Shown here in pieces: positions 43,431 through 52,172 of a stretch of 64,000 nt of DNA (position 1 is the first letter of the stretch; every line of letters begins with the position of its first letter). The translations under genes were made by a program, and so were the position numbers. The notes beneath the pieces were generated by a model. It was given only the letters and a program-made list of their open reading frames with translations, did not search any database and had not been told where the DNA came from. Origin of the DNA: CAVQFO01 sp963711725 (lineage in GTDB: Bacteria > Pseudomonadota > Gammaproteobacteria > Nitrococcales > Aquisalimonadaceae); contig CAVQFO010000027.1 in NCBI GenBank assembly GCA_963711725.1, positions 62,001-126,000 of the forward strand, given 5' to 3'.

Positions 43431-45182
43431 TCAGATGATTTTGACATATTCGCCGGGGGCGTCGCACAGCGGTGCCAAACCGGCCTCGGGGTTGCCCATG
43501 GCGGGTGGGTTGCCGCGGCTGCCGGAAAGCCCGCGCAACCACTGTTCCCACTCCGGCCACCAGGACCCCTGGTGGTACTCGGCGGTGGCGTGGAATTGCT
43601 CGGCCGAGGTATAGGGGTCCCGGAGTTTGCGGTGTTTGAGCTGGTATTTGCGCCGTGGATGGCCCGGCGGCGTGATGATGCCGGCATTGTGGCCACCCGT
43701 GGTGAGCAGAAACGACACGTCCGTGCGGGCAAACCGGTTGATCTTGTACACCGACCGCCATGGCGCGATGTGGTCCCTTGCGGTGCCCACGGAGAAGATC
43801 GGCACCCGGATGTCACCGATATGAATGGGCTGGCCCTCCACGTCGTAGCGGCCTTCGGCCAGGTCGTTGTGCAGGAACAGCTTGCGCAGGTATTCGCCGT
43901 GCATCTTGTAGGGCATGCGCGTGGCGTCGGCGTTCCAGGCCATGAGATCGATGACCTTGGCGCGGCGGCCCAGCAGGTAATCGTGGACCATGCGCGACCA
44001 CACCAGGTCCTGGGACCGCAGTAGCTGAAAGGCGCCGGCCATGCGGCGGCTTTCCAGGTAGCCGCTCTCCCACATCACGTCCTCCAGCCAAGCGACCTGG
44101 GAGTAGTCGATGAACAGATCCAGCTCCCCGGGCTCGGAGAAGTCGGTTTGGGCGGCGAACTGCGTCATGCTCTTCAGGCGGTCGTCTCCGTCCCGGGCCA
44201 TGGCGGCGGCGGCCAGGGTGAGTAGCGTGCCGCCCAGGCAGTAGCCCACGGCGTGGATCTTCTGGTCCGGCACCACCTTGGAGACGGCGTCCATGGCCGC
44301 CATCACACCCAGGCGGCGATAGTCCTCCATGCCCAGGTCGCGCTCGTCCGTGCCCGGATTCTTCCAGGAGATCATGAACACGGTGTGACCCTTGTCCACC
44401 AGATACTCCACCAGGGACTTCTTGGGCCGCAGGTCCAGGATGTAGTACTTCATGATCCAGGCCGGCACGAAGAGGATCGGCTCCGGATAGGTGGTCTTGG
44501 TGCTGGGTTCGTACTGAATCAGCTCGATCAGCTGATTGCGGTAGATCACCTTGCCGGGCGTGGTGGCGAGGTTGTCCCCCACCTTCCAGTCCTCGACGCC
44601 CGGGGGCGGCTCGCCGAACAGCTTGCGCTGCTGATCGTCCATGAAATTCTCGAAGCCGCGCCACAGGTTCTGCCCGCCTTCCTCGAAGGTCTGTTTCAGG
44701 ACATCCGGGTTGGTGGGCAGGAAATTGGACGGCGACCAGATATCCAGAAGCTGGCGGGCGACGAAGTTGACCACTTCCTCGTGATGGGGCTGCACGCCCC
44801 GCACGCCGGTGGTGGCGACGTGCCACCACTGCTGGGAGAGCAGAAAACCCTGGTAGATGATATTGAACGGCCAGTTGTCCCAATTCTCGTCGCTGAAGCG
44901 GTGGTCATGGGCCAGGGGCTTCACGCAGGGCGGTTCGTCCGGGTTGGTGGACGAGCGCAGGCCGTAAACGCCAAAGCGCGCCCACTTGCGGAAATACTTC
45001 TCCACCAGTTGTCCCTGCTTGCCGGGATGCAGGGACAAATGGACCAACCAGTCCAGATAGGCCAATCCCAACGACCCCGGCGACAGGCCGCCGGTGAAGC
45101 GCGCGGCCCAGGCATGCATGAGGCGGTCGAGCACGTGCGGCTCCCGCTCGGTTTCCTGAACGCTCAACAGGGGACTCAGCAT
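43431..45182 (-). CDS. phaC: Poly(3-hydroxyalkanoate) synthase, copy 1
   Basis: Polymerises (R)-3-hydroxyacyl-CoA into polyester on granules. It has 583 residues. The N-terminal domain has WDNWPFNIIYQGFLLSQQWW. The alpha/beta-hydrolase core has FVPAWIMKYYILDL and the lipase-box-like GYCLGGTLL with the catalytic Cys, followed by the Asp in VGTARDHIAPW and the His in TTGGHNAGI. The C-terminus has GSWWPEWEQWL. The ATG at 45182 is chosen because AAGGAG lies six bases before it. It shares architecture with the synthase at 59368 but is clearly divergent. The class I/other subgroup is not decided; there is no phaE or phaR here. Confidence 0.92.
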   Translation of the reverse strand: MLSPLLSVQETEREPHVLDRLMHAWAARFTGGLSPGSLGLAYLDWLVHLSLHPGKQGQLVEKYFRKWARFGVYGLRSSTNPDEPPCVKPLAHDHRFSDENWDNWPFNIIYQGFLLSQQWWHVATTGVRGVQPHHEEVVNFVARQLLDIWSPSNFLPTNPDVLKQTFEEGGQNLWRGFENFMDDQQRKLFGEPPPGVEDWKVGDNLATTPGKVIYRNQLIELIQYEPSTKTTYPEPILFVPAWIMKYYILDLRPKKSLVEYLVDKGHTVFMISWKNPGTDERDLGMEDYRRLGVMAAMDAVSKVVPDQKIHAVGYCLGGTLLTLAAAAMARDGDDRLKSMTQFAAQTDFSEPGELDLFIDYSQVAWLEDVMWESGYLESRRMAGAFQLLRSQDLVWSRMVHDYLLGRRAKVIDLMAWNADATRMPYKMHGEYLRKLFLHNDLAEGRYDVEGQPIHIGDIRVPIFSVGTARDHIAPWRSVYKINRFARTDVSFLLTTGGHNAGIITPPGHPRRKYQLKHRKLRDPYTSAEQFHATAEYHQGSWWPEWEQWLRGLSGSRGNPPAMGNPEAGLAPLCDAPGEYVKII

Positions 45183-45400
45183 CTGACGCTCCTTGCGCGT
45201 CGGCGCGATTGGCAAATGGCTGCTTTCCGTTCCTAACCAGTGAGGTTAGTAAGGACCCAAACCGCTCGTACCAACCCATCCTCCGGAGGTGACGCTGATG
45301 GATTCCCGCATGTTCGGGCGGAACCGGCAGCGCCATTCATGACTACGGCGTCAGGTTACCTAAGCGCCTCGCCCGCCACTTGATCTGAATCAGGAGAAAT

Positions 45401-45832
45401 CTACTCGGTCTTGGACGGCACGAGGATTACCGCCTCGCCCGTGAGGACATCCCGCCCCTTGACCCGGCAGCGGGTCTCCATGACCACGCGCAACGACGCG
45501 GGGTCCATGGAGTGGACGGCCACTTCGGCGTGCACGGTATCCCCCGGAAATACCGGCGCATGGAATTTCAGGTCCTGGCTGACATAGATGGCACCGGGTC
45601 CGGGCAGGTGGGTTCCCAGCACGGTTGAGATCAGACCGGCGGTGAGCATGCCGTGGGCGATACGCCGATGAAACCGGCTGGCCATGGCGTATTCCTCGTT
45701 GACGTGAACGGGGTTGAAGTCCCCGGTTACGCCCGCGAAGTTGACGATATCCGCCTCGGTAATGGTCTTGGCGAAGGAGGCGGTCATGCCCACCTCCAGG
45801 TCCTCGAAGTAATAGCCCTGCAATTCGTTCAT
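45401..45832 (-). CDS. phaJ: (R)-specific enoyl-CoA hydratase (MaoC/PhaJ-like)
   Basis: Hydrates trans-2-enoyl-CoA to (R)-3-hydroxyacyl-CoA, the precursor of PHA. It has 143 residues with a single hot-dog fold. The motif AGVTGDFNPVHVNEEYAMASRFHRRIAHGMLTAGLISTVLG carries the catalytic Asp-x4-His. DVLTGEAVILVPSK ends the protein. The ATG at 45832 follows an AAGG site. It lies upstream of phaC in the same direction, but a 218-base gap (45183-45400) lies between them, so it may have a separate transcript end. The substrate could instead be other acyl-CoAs. Confidence 0.85.
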   Translation of the reverse strand: MNELQGYYFEDLEVGMTASFAKTITEADIVNFAGVTGDFNPVHVNEEYAMASRFHRRIAHGMLTAGLISTVLGTHLPGPGAIYVSQDLKFHAPVFPGDTVHAEVAVHSMDPASLRVVMETRCRVKGRDVLTGEAVILVPSKTE

Positions 45833-45854
45833 GGAAACCTTCTTGTTGTGGGAA

Positions 45855-48341
45855 TCACTTTTCCTCGGCGGCCTGAAGCAGCCGCATGGGGGAGACATGG
45901 TACAACCTTCGGGTGGCGAGCATTCCGGACGCGGTAACAATGACCGCCCCGGCCACGCCGCCGATCACGATCAACCAGGGATCGAAGGCGTAGCTCAACT
46001 CGAACAGCCGGCCGGCCATCTCGAAGCCCGCCACCGCGGCACCCAGGCCACCCAGACCGCCGGCAATGGCGCCCACCGCGGCGAATTCGATGAGCGTCAG
46101 CCGCCGGATCAGCCGCCGCGAGGCGCCCAGCGATCGGAACAACGCACTCTCGAACCGGCGCTCCTCGCGCGTGATCTGCAGCGCGGCCAACAGCACCACG
46201 ATCCCGGCCACCAGCGTCAACACGGCCATCAATTCCACCACCCGGGCACCCTGATCGATGATGCTGCGCACGGTGGACAGGATGTTGTTGATATCGATCA
46301 CCGTCACGCTGGGAAACTGCCGGACCAGCGCCGGCAACAAGTCCGTCTTGTCCGAGGGCAAATAGAAGCTGGTGATGTACGTCGTCGGCTCGCCCTTGAG
46401 CAGCCCCGGCGGGGAGACCACAAAGAAATTCACGTTGAAGCTGTCCCAGTTCACCGTGCGCAGGCTCGTGACCCGGCCTTCCACATGACGGCCGGCGATT
46501 TCGAAGCGCAGGCGGTCTCCCATGTGGATACCCAGCCGTTGCGCCAGTTCCCGCTCCACGGAGAATTGATCCGGCTGTTGCGGCGAATCTCCCCACCAAT
46601 GACCGGCGACCAGCTTGTTGTCGCTCTGAAGACGAGTGGCCCAGGACAGATTAAACTCCCGGGCGATCAACCGCTTGGCGCGCCGATCCTGATAGTCGTC
46701 GGGGCCGACGTCCCGACCGTCGATCGCCACCAGACGGGCTCGGATCATGGGATACAGGATCGCCTTGACCCCTCGGCTATCCAGCAAGGCCTGCATGGAA
46801 GCGGTCTCGTCGGGCTGCACGTTGATCAGAAAGTAGTTGGGTGCGTCCGGCGGTATCTTGTCCTTCCACGCACCCAGCAGATCCTCCCGCACCGCGGAGA
46901 GGAGCAGCAGGGCCATAATACCCAGCCCCAGCGCCACTACCTGCACCAGCACGGTCATGGGCCGCCGAGCCACGCCCGCGAGCAGCAACCCGCCCCGCCC
47001 CTGATCGCGAAGTCGCCGCACCAACCACAGCACGACTCCCGCTCCGGCCGCGAGGGCAAGCAGCGTGCCCACCACCGAGCCCAGTACGTAGAGGCTCAGC
47101 TTCAGATCGCCGGCTTCCCACCACATCATGCCGAAGACGCAAACCACCGCTCCCGCGTAGACGGGCACGCCCCCCAACAGCTCGTTTCCCAAATCCCGGC
47201 GCAGGACCCGCAGCGGCGGCACCCGCCGCAACTGCCAGACGGTGGGCACGGCAAATCCCAGCAGCACCAGTTGCGCCACGACCACCCCGGTGAGCAGCGG
47301 CAGCCAACCCGGCGGCGGCAGATCCGGCAGCAGGCTGCGGACCGCCTCGAGCAGCAGCAGATGCAGGCCGAAACCCAGAGCGCTGCCCACCGCCGAGGCG
47401 ATCAGCCCCAACCAGAACAGCTTCCAGATGAATTGGCCGAGAATCTGACTCTGGGTCGAGCCCAGACAGCGCATCACCGCCACCTGATCCAACTGCCGGG
47501 CGGCGTAGCGGCGAATGGTCAGCAGCATGGCGACGCCGCCGATGATCACCGTCAACAAGGCACTCAGGCCCAGGAAACGCCGGGCCGAACGCAGCACTTC
47601 CTGCACGCCGGGCTGGCCCTCGGTGGGGGTGCGGATGGTCGCCCCGTTGCCGGCGTTCTTCTCAACCCATGCCTGGAACCGGCTCAAGGCCGCTTCCGGC
47701 CCGGCCAGCAACAGCCGGTAGCGCACCCGGCTGGCCGGCTGCACCAGTTGCGTCGCGGGGACATCGGCGGCATTCATGAGAACGCGCGGCGCGAGGCTGA
47801 CAAATCCACCGCCTCGGTCCGGCTCCAGCAGCAGGGCCTTGGCAATGGTGAATTGCTTCGCGCCCAGTTTCAGGGAATCGCCGGGTTCAAGATCGAGCTG
47901 GATCAGAAGCCGGGGCTCCACCCAAACCGTCCCCGGTTCGGGAATGGCCCGGACCTTGGTACCGGGCCCCTGCAGCCCCTGGCCAACCTCCAGAAAGCCC
48001 TTCAGGGGATAGCCCTGGGTCGCCGCCTTTACGGACACCAGTTGAACCCGGTCCCCGACCAGCACGACGCTGGGGAAGGTCATCAGCCGGGCCGTTTTCA
48101 AGCCATCCTGATGCGCTCGGGAAAGCCACTGCTGCGGGATCGGCTCGTCATAGTCCACCGCGCGGTCCGCCGCCAGCAACTGCGCCGCCTGCTGCTCGCT
48201 GGCGCGGCCCACCCGGTCCGCCAGCCAGCTCACCGCCGTAACGGCGGTCACCGCCAGAACCACGGCCAGGACCAGCAAGCGCAGCTCGCCGGAACGCCAG
48301 TCCCTGCGAAGCAGTCTCAAGGCAAGAGCCGCCGTTCTCAT
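45855..48341 (-). CDS. ybbP: FtsX-like ABC transporter permease (YbbP family)
   Basis: An 828-residue permease. It has an N-terminal helix (LRLLVLAVVLAVTAVTAVSWLADRV), a large periplasmic MacB-type domain, and two FtsX units (about 265-400 and 715-820). A central four-helix block with QVVALGLGIMALLLLSAVR lies between. It forms a transporter with the YbbA-like ATPase, whose gene it overlaps by four bases. The ATG at 48341 is used because upstream codons are not conserved. The ybbA-ybbP-tesA neighbourhood is widely kept; a role in lipid or thioester handling at the envelope is guessed from that. Confidence 0.92.
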   Translation of the reverse strand: MRTAALALRLLRRDWRSGELRLLVLAVVLAVTAVTAVSWLADRVGRASEQQAAQLLAADRAVDYDEPIPQQWLSRAHQDGLKTARLMTFPSVVLVGDRVQLVSVKAATQGYPLKGFLEVGQGLQGPGTKVRAIPEPGTVWVEPRLLIQLDLEPGDSLKLGAKQFTIAKALLLEPDRGGGFVSLAPRVLMNAADVPATQLVQPASRVRYRLLLAGPEAALSRFQAWVEKNAGNGATIRTPTEGQPGVQEVLRSARRFLGLSALLTVIIGGVAMLLTIRRYAARQLDQVAVMRCLGSTQSQILGQFIWKLFWLGLIASAVGSALGFGLHLLLLEAVRSLLPDLPPPGWLPLLTGVVVAQLVLLGFAVPTVWQLRRVPPLRVLRRDLGNELLGGVPVYAGAVVCVFGMMWWEAGDLKLSLYVLGSVVGTLLALAAGAGVVLWLVRRLRDQGRGGLLLAGVARRPMTVLVQVVALGLGIMALLLLSAVREDLLGAWKDKIPPDAPNYFLINVQPDETASMQALLDSRGVKAILYPMIRARLVAIDGRDVGPDDYQDRRAKRLIAREFNLSWATRLQSDNKLVAGHWWGDSPQQPDQFSVERELAQRLGIHMGDRLRFEIAGRHVEGRVTSLRTVNWDSFNVNFFVVSPPGLLKGEPTTYITSFYLPSDKTDLLPALVRQFPSVTVIDINNILSTVRSIIDQGARVVELMAVLTLVAGIVVLLAALQITREERRFESALFRSLGASRRLIRRLTLIEFAAVGAIAGGLGGLGAAVAGFEMAGRLFELSYAFDPWLIVIGGVAGAVIVTASGMLATRRLYHVSPMRLLQAAEEK

Positions 48342-49024
48342 GCCGAAACCAACGCTCCCTGATCCAGGCGCAGCACTCGATCGCATCGACCCGCGAGCTC
48401 CGCGTCGTGGGTCACGAGCAGCAGGGTGGTCCCCATTTCGGCATTGAGCCGGAACAGCAGATCGCTGACCCGATGGCCTGTGTCCTGATCCAGATTGCCC
48501 GTGGGCTCATCGGCCATGAGCAGACGGGGCCCCGCGACAAAGGCCCGGGCAATGGCCACCCGCTGTTGCTCGCCGCCGGATAGCTGGCGGGGGTAATGCC
48601 CCGTCCGGTCGCCCAGCCCCACCTGGTCCAGTGCCGCGCGGGAGCGCTCCACCACCCGGTCGTCGCCGCGCAACTCCAGCGGCAGCATGACGTTTTCCAG
48701 CGCCGTCAAACCGGTCAGCAGGTGAAAGGCCTGGAACACGAAACCCAACATCCGGGAGCGCACGCGGGCCCGGCCGTCCTCATCCAGCGCCGTAAGGTCC
48801 TCACCGGCCAGCAGCACCCGCCCGTGGGTGGGTACATCAAGCCCCGCCAGCAACCCCAGAAGCGTGGACTTGCCGGAGCCGGACGCCCCCAGCACGGCAA
48901 CACTCTCGCCCTGGCCGATGGTAAGATCCAGGTCATCGAACAAATGGATTTCGCCCTCGGGGCCCTGGAACAACATGCCCAGATTCTCCGCCCGCAATAG
49001 AACGTCCATCTCGGTATCCGCCAT
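48338..49024 (-). CDS. ybbA: ABC transporter ATPase (YbbA family)
   Basis: A 228-residue LolD/MacB-type ATPase. Walker A is LGASGSGKSTLL, the Q-loop FVFQAFHLLTGLTALENVMLPL, the signature LSGGEQQRVAIARAF, Walker B RLLMADEPTGNLD and the H-switch LLVTHDAEL. Partner of YbbP. The start is either the ATG at 49024 (MADTEMDVLLRAEN) or the ATG at 49009. Either way its 5' end overlaps the divergent tesA coding sequence. Confidence 0.92.
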   Translation of the reverse strand: MADTEMDVLLRAENLGMLFQGPEGEIHLFDDLDLTIGQGESVAVLGASGSGKSTLLGLLAGLDVPTHGRVLLAGEDLTALDEDGRARVRSRMLGFVFQAFHLLTGLTALENVMLPLELRGDDRVVERSRAALDQVGLGDRTGHYPRQLSGGEQQRVAIARAFVAGPRLLMADEPTGNLDQDTGHRVSDLLFRLNAEMGTTLLLVTHDAELAGRCDRVLRLDQGALVSA

Positions 49025-49631
49025 ACTCGGCGCGCTCCTGATTGTTCTGGTTGTCGCGAACCCGGCCAGGGCCGCCCCGGACAAACCCGCGATCCTGGTG
49101 CTGGGCGACAGCCTCAGCGCTGCCCACGGCATCGACAAAGCCAAGGGTTGGGTGAATCTGCTGGCCCAACGCCTGGAAAGCAAGGGCTACGACTACCGCG
49201 TGGTCAACGCCGCCATCGGCGGCGACACCACCCGCGGCGGCCTGGACCGCCTGCCCGCGGCACTGAAGCGGTTCAATCCGAAGATACTGATCGTGGAACT
49301 GGGGGGCAATGACGGGCTGCGGGGCATTCCACCCGCGGAAACGCGGCGCAATTTGTCGAAAATCGTGGAACTCGGACAAGCCAGCGGCGCAAAGATCCTG
49401 CTGGTGGGCGTGCGCATACCGCCGAACTACGGCCCGGCCTTTTCAAAAGCGTTCGAGCAGACGTTCCGGGGCGTGGCGGAGAAATACGACGTGCCGCTGG
49501 TGCCGAAGATCCTGGAGGGCATCGGCGAAAACCGGGAGCTGATGCAACCCGACGGCATCCATCCCACTGCCGAAGCGGAACCCAAGGTGCTGGACAATAT
49601 CTGGCCGGGACTGAAGCCGCTGCTGGAATGA
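48975..49631 (+). CDS. tesA: Arylesterase / thioesterase I (TesA-like, GDSL family)
   Basis: A periplasmic SGNH hydrolase of 218 residues acting on aryl esters, lysophospholipids or acyl-CoA. The ATG at 48975 gives a proper signal peptide (MPRFSARNRTSISVSAILGALLIVLVVA, cut after ARA). Catalytic blocks are LGDSLSAAHGI (Ser), AAIGGDTTRGG (Gly), ELGGNDGLRG (Asn) and QPDGIHPTAEA (Asp and His). This start lies 50 bases inside the oppositely oriented ybbA, a head-to-head overlap. No other ATG, GTG or TTG downstream would keep the signal peptide. Confidence 0.92.
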   Translation: MPRFSARNRTSISVSAILGALLIVLVVANPARAAPDKPAILVLGDSLSAAHGIDKAKGWVNLLAQRLESKGYDYRVVNAAIGGDTTRGGLDRLPAALKRFNPKILIVELGGNDGLRGIPPAETRRNLSKIVELGQASGAKILLVGVRIPPNYGPAFSKAFEQTFRGVAEKYDVPLVPKILEGIGENRELMQPDGIHPTAEAEPKVLDNIWPGLKPLLE

Positions 49632-49633
49632 CG

Positions 49634-49868
49634 GTTCGCGGCGATGAGCGCAGATCCTACGGTTAGGAACGTGCATTCATTACGCGTCAGGACACGAAGA
49701 ACCGCGAAGGTTATCAGCACCGTAGGTTGGGTTAGCGCAGCGTAACCCAACAGTCCGGCGAAGCCGCAAAACCATCTCGGATTACGCTTCGCTAATCCGA
49801 CCTACATCTTCGTGCGCTTCTACCGGTGCCGAGCTCTGTTTGCAGGAGCGGCGCTCGTCACCGCGAAC
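49634..49868. repeat. Triple-nested repeat block between tesA and rdgC
   Basis: The outer pair is REP-like: GTTCGCGGCGATGAGCGCAG... at 49634-49660, mirrored by ...GCTCGTCACCGCGAAC at 49842-49868. Inside are CACGAAG/CTTCGTG halves (49690 and about 49808). Innermost is the GTAGGT pair 49722-49751 and 49777-49805. It fills the gap 49632-49874, and no gene was seen. Confidence 0.75.
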
Positions 49869-49874
49869 GAGCCC

Positions 49875-50798
49875 TCAGGCCTCTTTCCGCTGCCCCGCTT
49901 CCTCGCCACCCAGAACCTGGATCAAGCGAGGGATAAACCGGCTCAGCTCCAGCGTCATGATGGAAAAATCGGAGTCAAAGCGCTCCAGTTCCGTCTCCGC
50001 CTCGTTGGCGGAGCTCTCGTCCTGGACCACGTCGGAGAAACGCAGGCGTTTTACGGCCAGATCCGCCTCCACCGAAGCGGTCAGCCGGTCCTGCCACTTC
50101 AGGGCCAGACGCTGAACCCGCTTGCCCGCCTTGATGTGGTTCTTGATCTCGCCGGCGCCCAGGTCCTGGCGCTTGCAGCGGATTTCCGAGCCTTCCACCT
50201 GGGGATCGGTAAGCACGCATTCGTCGCCCAGAGCGAAGTCCGAGGGCAGGCGCTCATGATAGAGCCAGTCCGTCATGATGGACTGGGGCGCCGTATCCAG
50301 CTTCGGCGGCGCGATGGGCAGGGTACCCAGGGCGCTTCGAAGCCGTTCGGTGAGTTCCTCGGCCTGGCGCCAACTGGATGCGTCCGCCACCAGCCAGCCG
50401 CCCTGGGGATCGATGTAGGCATAGCCGCGCTTTGAACGGGCGAACGCGCGCGGCAGCAGATCCACCACCACCTCGTCCTTGAGCCGGTCCTTCTCCTTCT
50501 TGCGCAGCTTGCGCCCGTCCTGCTCCTCACGCTCGGATACGCGCTCGGCCAGGGTCTCGCGGATCACCGAGGCGGGCAGCAGCTTGTTCTGCTCCTTGAG
50601 GCAGACCATCAGGTAGCCGCCGGCGGCAAACACCAGCGGCGCGCCCTCCTCGCCCACCGGCGGCACCCAACCGGCACTGCCCATTTCCAGGCGGCCGCAG
50701 GGATGGAAACTGTCCTGGGCGAGCTTCTCGTCCAGTTGCTCCGGGGTCAGGGTGAAGGGCTGTTCGAACTGGTACAGGCAAAGGTTTTTGAACCACAT
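49875..50798 (-). CDS. rdgC: Recombination-associated protein RdgC
   Basis: A nucleoid-associated ring protein that binds double-stranded DNA and restrains RecA. It has 307 residues; E. coli's has 303. It starts MWFKNLCLYQFEQPFTLTPEQLDEKL and includes GRLEMGSAGWVPP, LKEQNKLLPASVIRETLAERV, RKLRKKEKDRLKDEVVVDLLPRAF and MTDWLYHERLP. The ATG at 50798 is the homologous start. It ends next to a REP-like unit. The C-terminus is slightly more acidic and basic than usual (LGGEEAGQRKEA). Confidence 0.95.
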   Translation of the reverse strand: MWFKNLCLYQFEQPFTLTPEQLDEKLAQDSFHPCGRLEMGSAGWVPPVGEEGAPLVFAAGGYLMVCLKEQNKLLPASVIRETLAERVSEREEQDGRKLRKKEKDRLKDEVVVDLLPRAFARSKRGYAYIDPQGGWLVADASSWRQAEELTERLRSALGTLPIAPPKLDTAPQSIMTDWLYHERLPSDFALGDECVLTDPQVEGSEIRCKRQDLGAGEIKNHIKAGKRVQRLALKWQDRLTASVEADLAVKRLRFSDVVQDESSANEAETELERFDSDFSIMTLELSRFIPRLIQVLGGEEAGQRKEA

Positions 50799-50926
50799 AG
50801 CGTGCGAAATCCGTTGTTGGGTGAGCACGAGTTCGCGGCGGTAACGCGCCGATCCTCGTGGAAAATTCAGCGTTTATCCATTCGGAGCGGCTGTGGCAGC
50901 CGCGGGCCTTAATCGGAAAGGCCTAC

Positions 50927-51034
50927 ACCACAGAGGACACAGAGTCTCACGGCGAAGCTCGCCATTCGCGGCGGCGAGCGCCGCTCCTACGGGCGGCTCT
51001 CTTGGTTGTAGGAGCGGCGTTCATCGCCGCGAAG
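50927..51034. repeat. Single ACAGAG repeat followed by a REP-like inverted pair
   Basis: ACCACAGAGGACACAGAG at 50927, then TTCGCGGCGGCGAGCGCCG... from 50965 and the inverted ...GGCGTTCATCGCCGCGAAG ending at 51034. The last unit runs into the 3' end of purK: the CGGCGATGA at about 51021 gives purK its final codons and stop. Confidence 0.75.
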
Positions 51035-52172
51035 GCGTTGACGTCAGCGCCGCGCGTGCATCCACGGCGCGCCGCCGTGCTTCGTCGCGGGTGGCGCCGA
51101 AGGCCGTCAGGTGGCCCATCTTGCGGCCGGGGCGGGCCTCGCCCTTGCCGTAAAGATGAATCTTGACCATGGGATCGGCGGCGGCGGCCAGCCAATTCGG
51201 CTCGCGCTCCTCCCACAGATCGCCGAGCAGGTTCACCATGGCCGCCGGGCGGACCAGTTCGGTGGAGCCCAGCGGCAGGCCGCAGACCGAACGAAGTTGC
51301 TGCTCGAACTGGCTGGTGACGCTGGCGTCGAAGCTGAAATGGCCGGAGTTGTGGGGCCGGGGAGCCAGCTCGTTGACGATCAACTCGCCGTCGGGGGTCA
51401 GAAAAAACTCCACGCAGAGCACGCCCACCGCATCCAACTGCTCCATGATGCCCTGGGCGATTTCCACGGCCTTCTCACGCGTATGCGGCGCCACGGGCGC
51501 ATCGGGAATGGAGATGTCCAGGATATGGTTGTGATGGATGTTTTCCGTGACGCCGAAATGGGCGAACTCGCCGTCCAGTCCCCGGACGCCGACCACGGAA
51601 CACTCGGATTCGAAGTCGATGAACGCCTCCAGCACCGAGTGCTGCCGGCCCACGATCTCCCAGGCGGACTCGGCGTCCTGCTCCGAACGGATTACGCTCT
51701 GCCCCTTGCCGTCGTAGCCGAAACCGGCGGTCTTGAGCACGGCGGGCGTACCCAGCCGCTTCAGGGCTGCGCGCAGCTCGCCCAGGTCCCGCACCTCGGC
51801 GAACGGCGCGACGGGGAAACCATTTTCCGACAGGAAGGTCTTCTCCCGCAGCCGGTTCTGGGCGATGTGCAGCACATGGCCCGCCGGTCGCACGGGCGCG
51901 TGCTCCGCCGCGCACTCGGTGGTGGCGGAGAGCACGTTCTCGAATTCGAAGGTCACCACGTCCACGGAGCGGGCAAACTCGGCCACGGCGTCCAGATCGT
52001 CGTAGGCGGCAACCAGTTCCCGGTCCACCACCTGGCCGGTGGGTGAATCGTGCACGGGCGAGAATGTGTGGACTCGGTATCCCATGCGCCGGGCCGCCAG
52101 GGCGAACATGCGGCCCAGCTGGCCGCTGCCCAGCACACCGACGGTTCCACCTGGCAGGATCGGGCGGCTCAC
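51021..52172 (-). CDS. purK: N5-carboxyaminoimidazole ribonucleotide synthase
   Basis: Carboxylates AIR with ATP and bicarbonate to N5-CAIR in purine synthesis. It is an ATP-grasp enzyme of 383 residues: VGVLGSGQLGRMFALAARRMGYRV, TFEFENVL, ATP-grasp segment PAVLKTAGFGYDGKGQ, VLEAFIDFESECSVV, CVEFFLTPDGELIVNELAPRPHNSGHFS and MVNLLGD. The GTG at 52172 overlaps the purE stop (GTGA). The final codons (TPSRR) and stop are within a REP-like repeat. Confidence 0.95.
   Translation of the reverse strand: MSRPILPGGTVGVLGSGQLGRMFALAARRMGYRVHTFSPVHDSPTGQVVDRELVAAYDDLDAVAEFARSVDVVTFEFENVLSATTECAAEHAPVRPAGHVLHIAQNRLREKTFLSENGFPVAPFAEVRDLGELRAALKRLGTPAVLKTAGFGYDGKGQSVIRSEQDAESAWEIVGRQHSVLEAFIDFESECSVVGVRGLDGEFAHFGVTENIHHNHILDISIPDAPVAPHTREKAVEIAQGIMEQLDAVGVLCVEFFLTPDGELIVNELAPRPHNSGHFSFDASVTSQFEQQLRSVCGLPLGSTELVRPAAMVNLLGDLWEEREPNWLAAAADPMVKIHLYGKGEARPGRKMGHLTAFGATRDEARRRAVDARAALTSTPSRR

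Noticed and set aside
45831..48362. Plus-strand ORF of 843 codons opposite the ABC permease
   Set aside because: It is the antisense shadow of ybbP: Gln/His/Arg-rich, no motifs, no ribosome site, and the minus frame is a clear FtsX-type permease.
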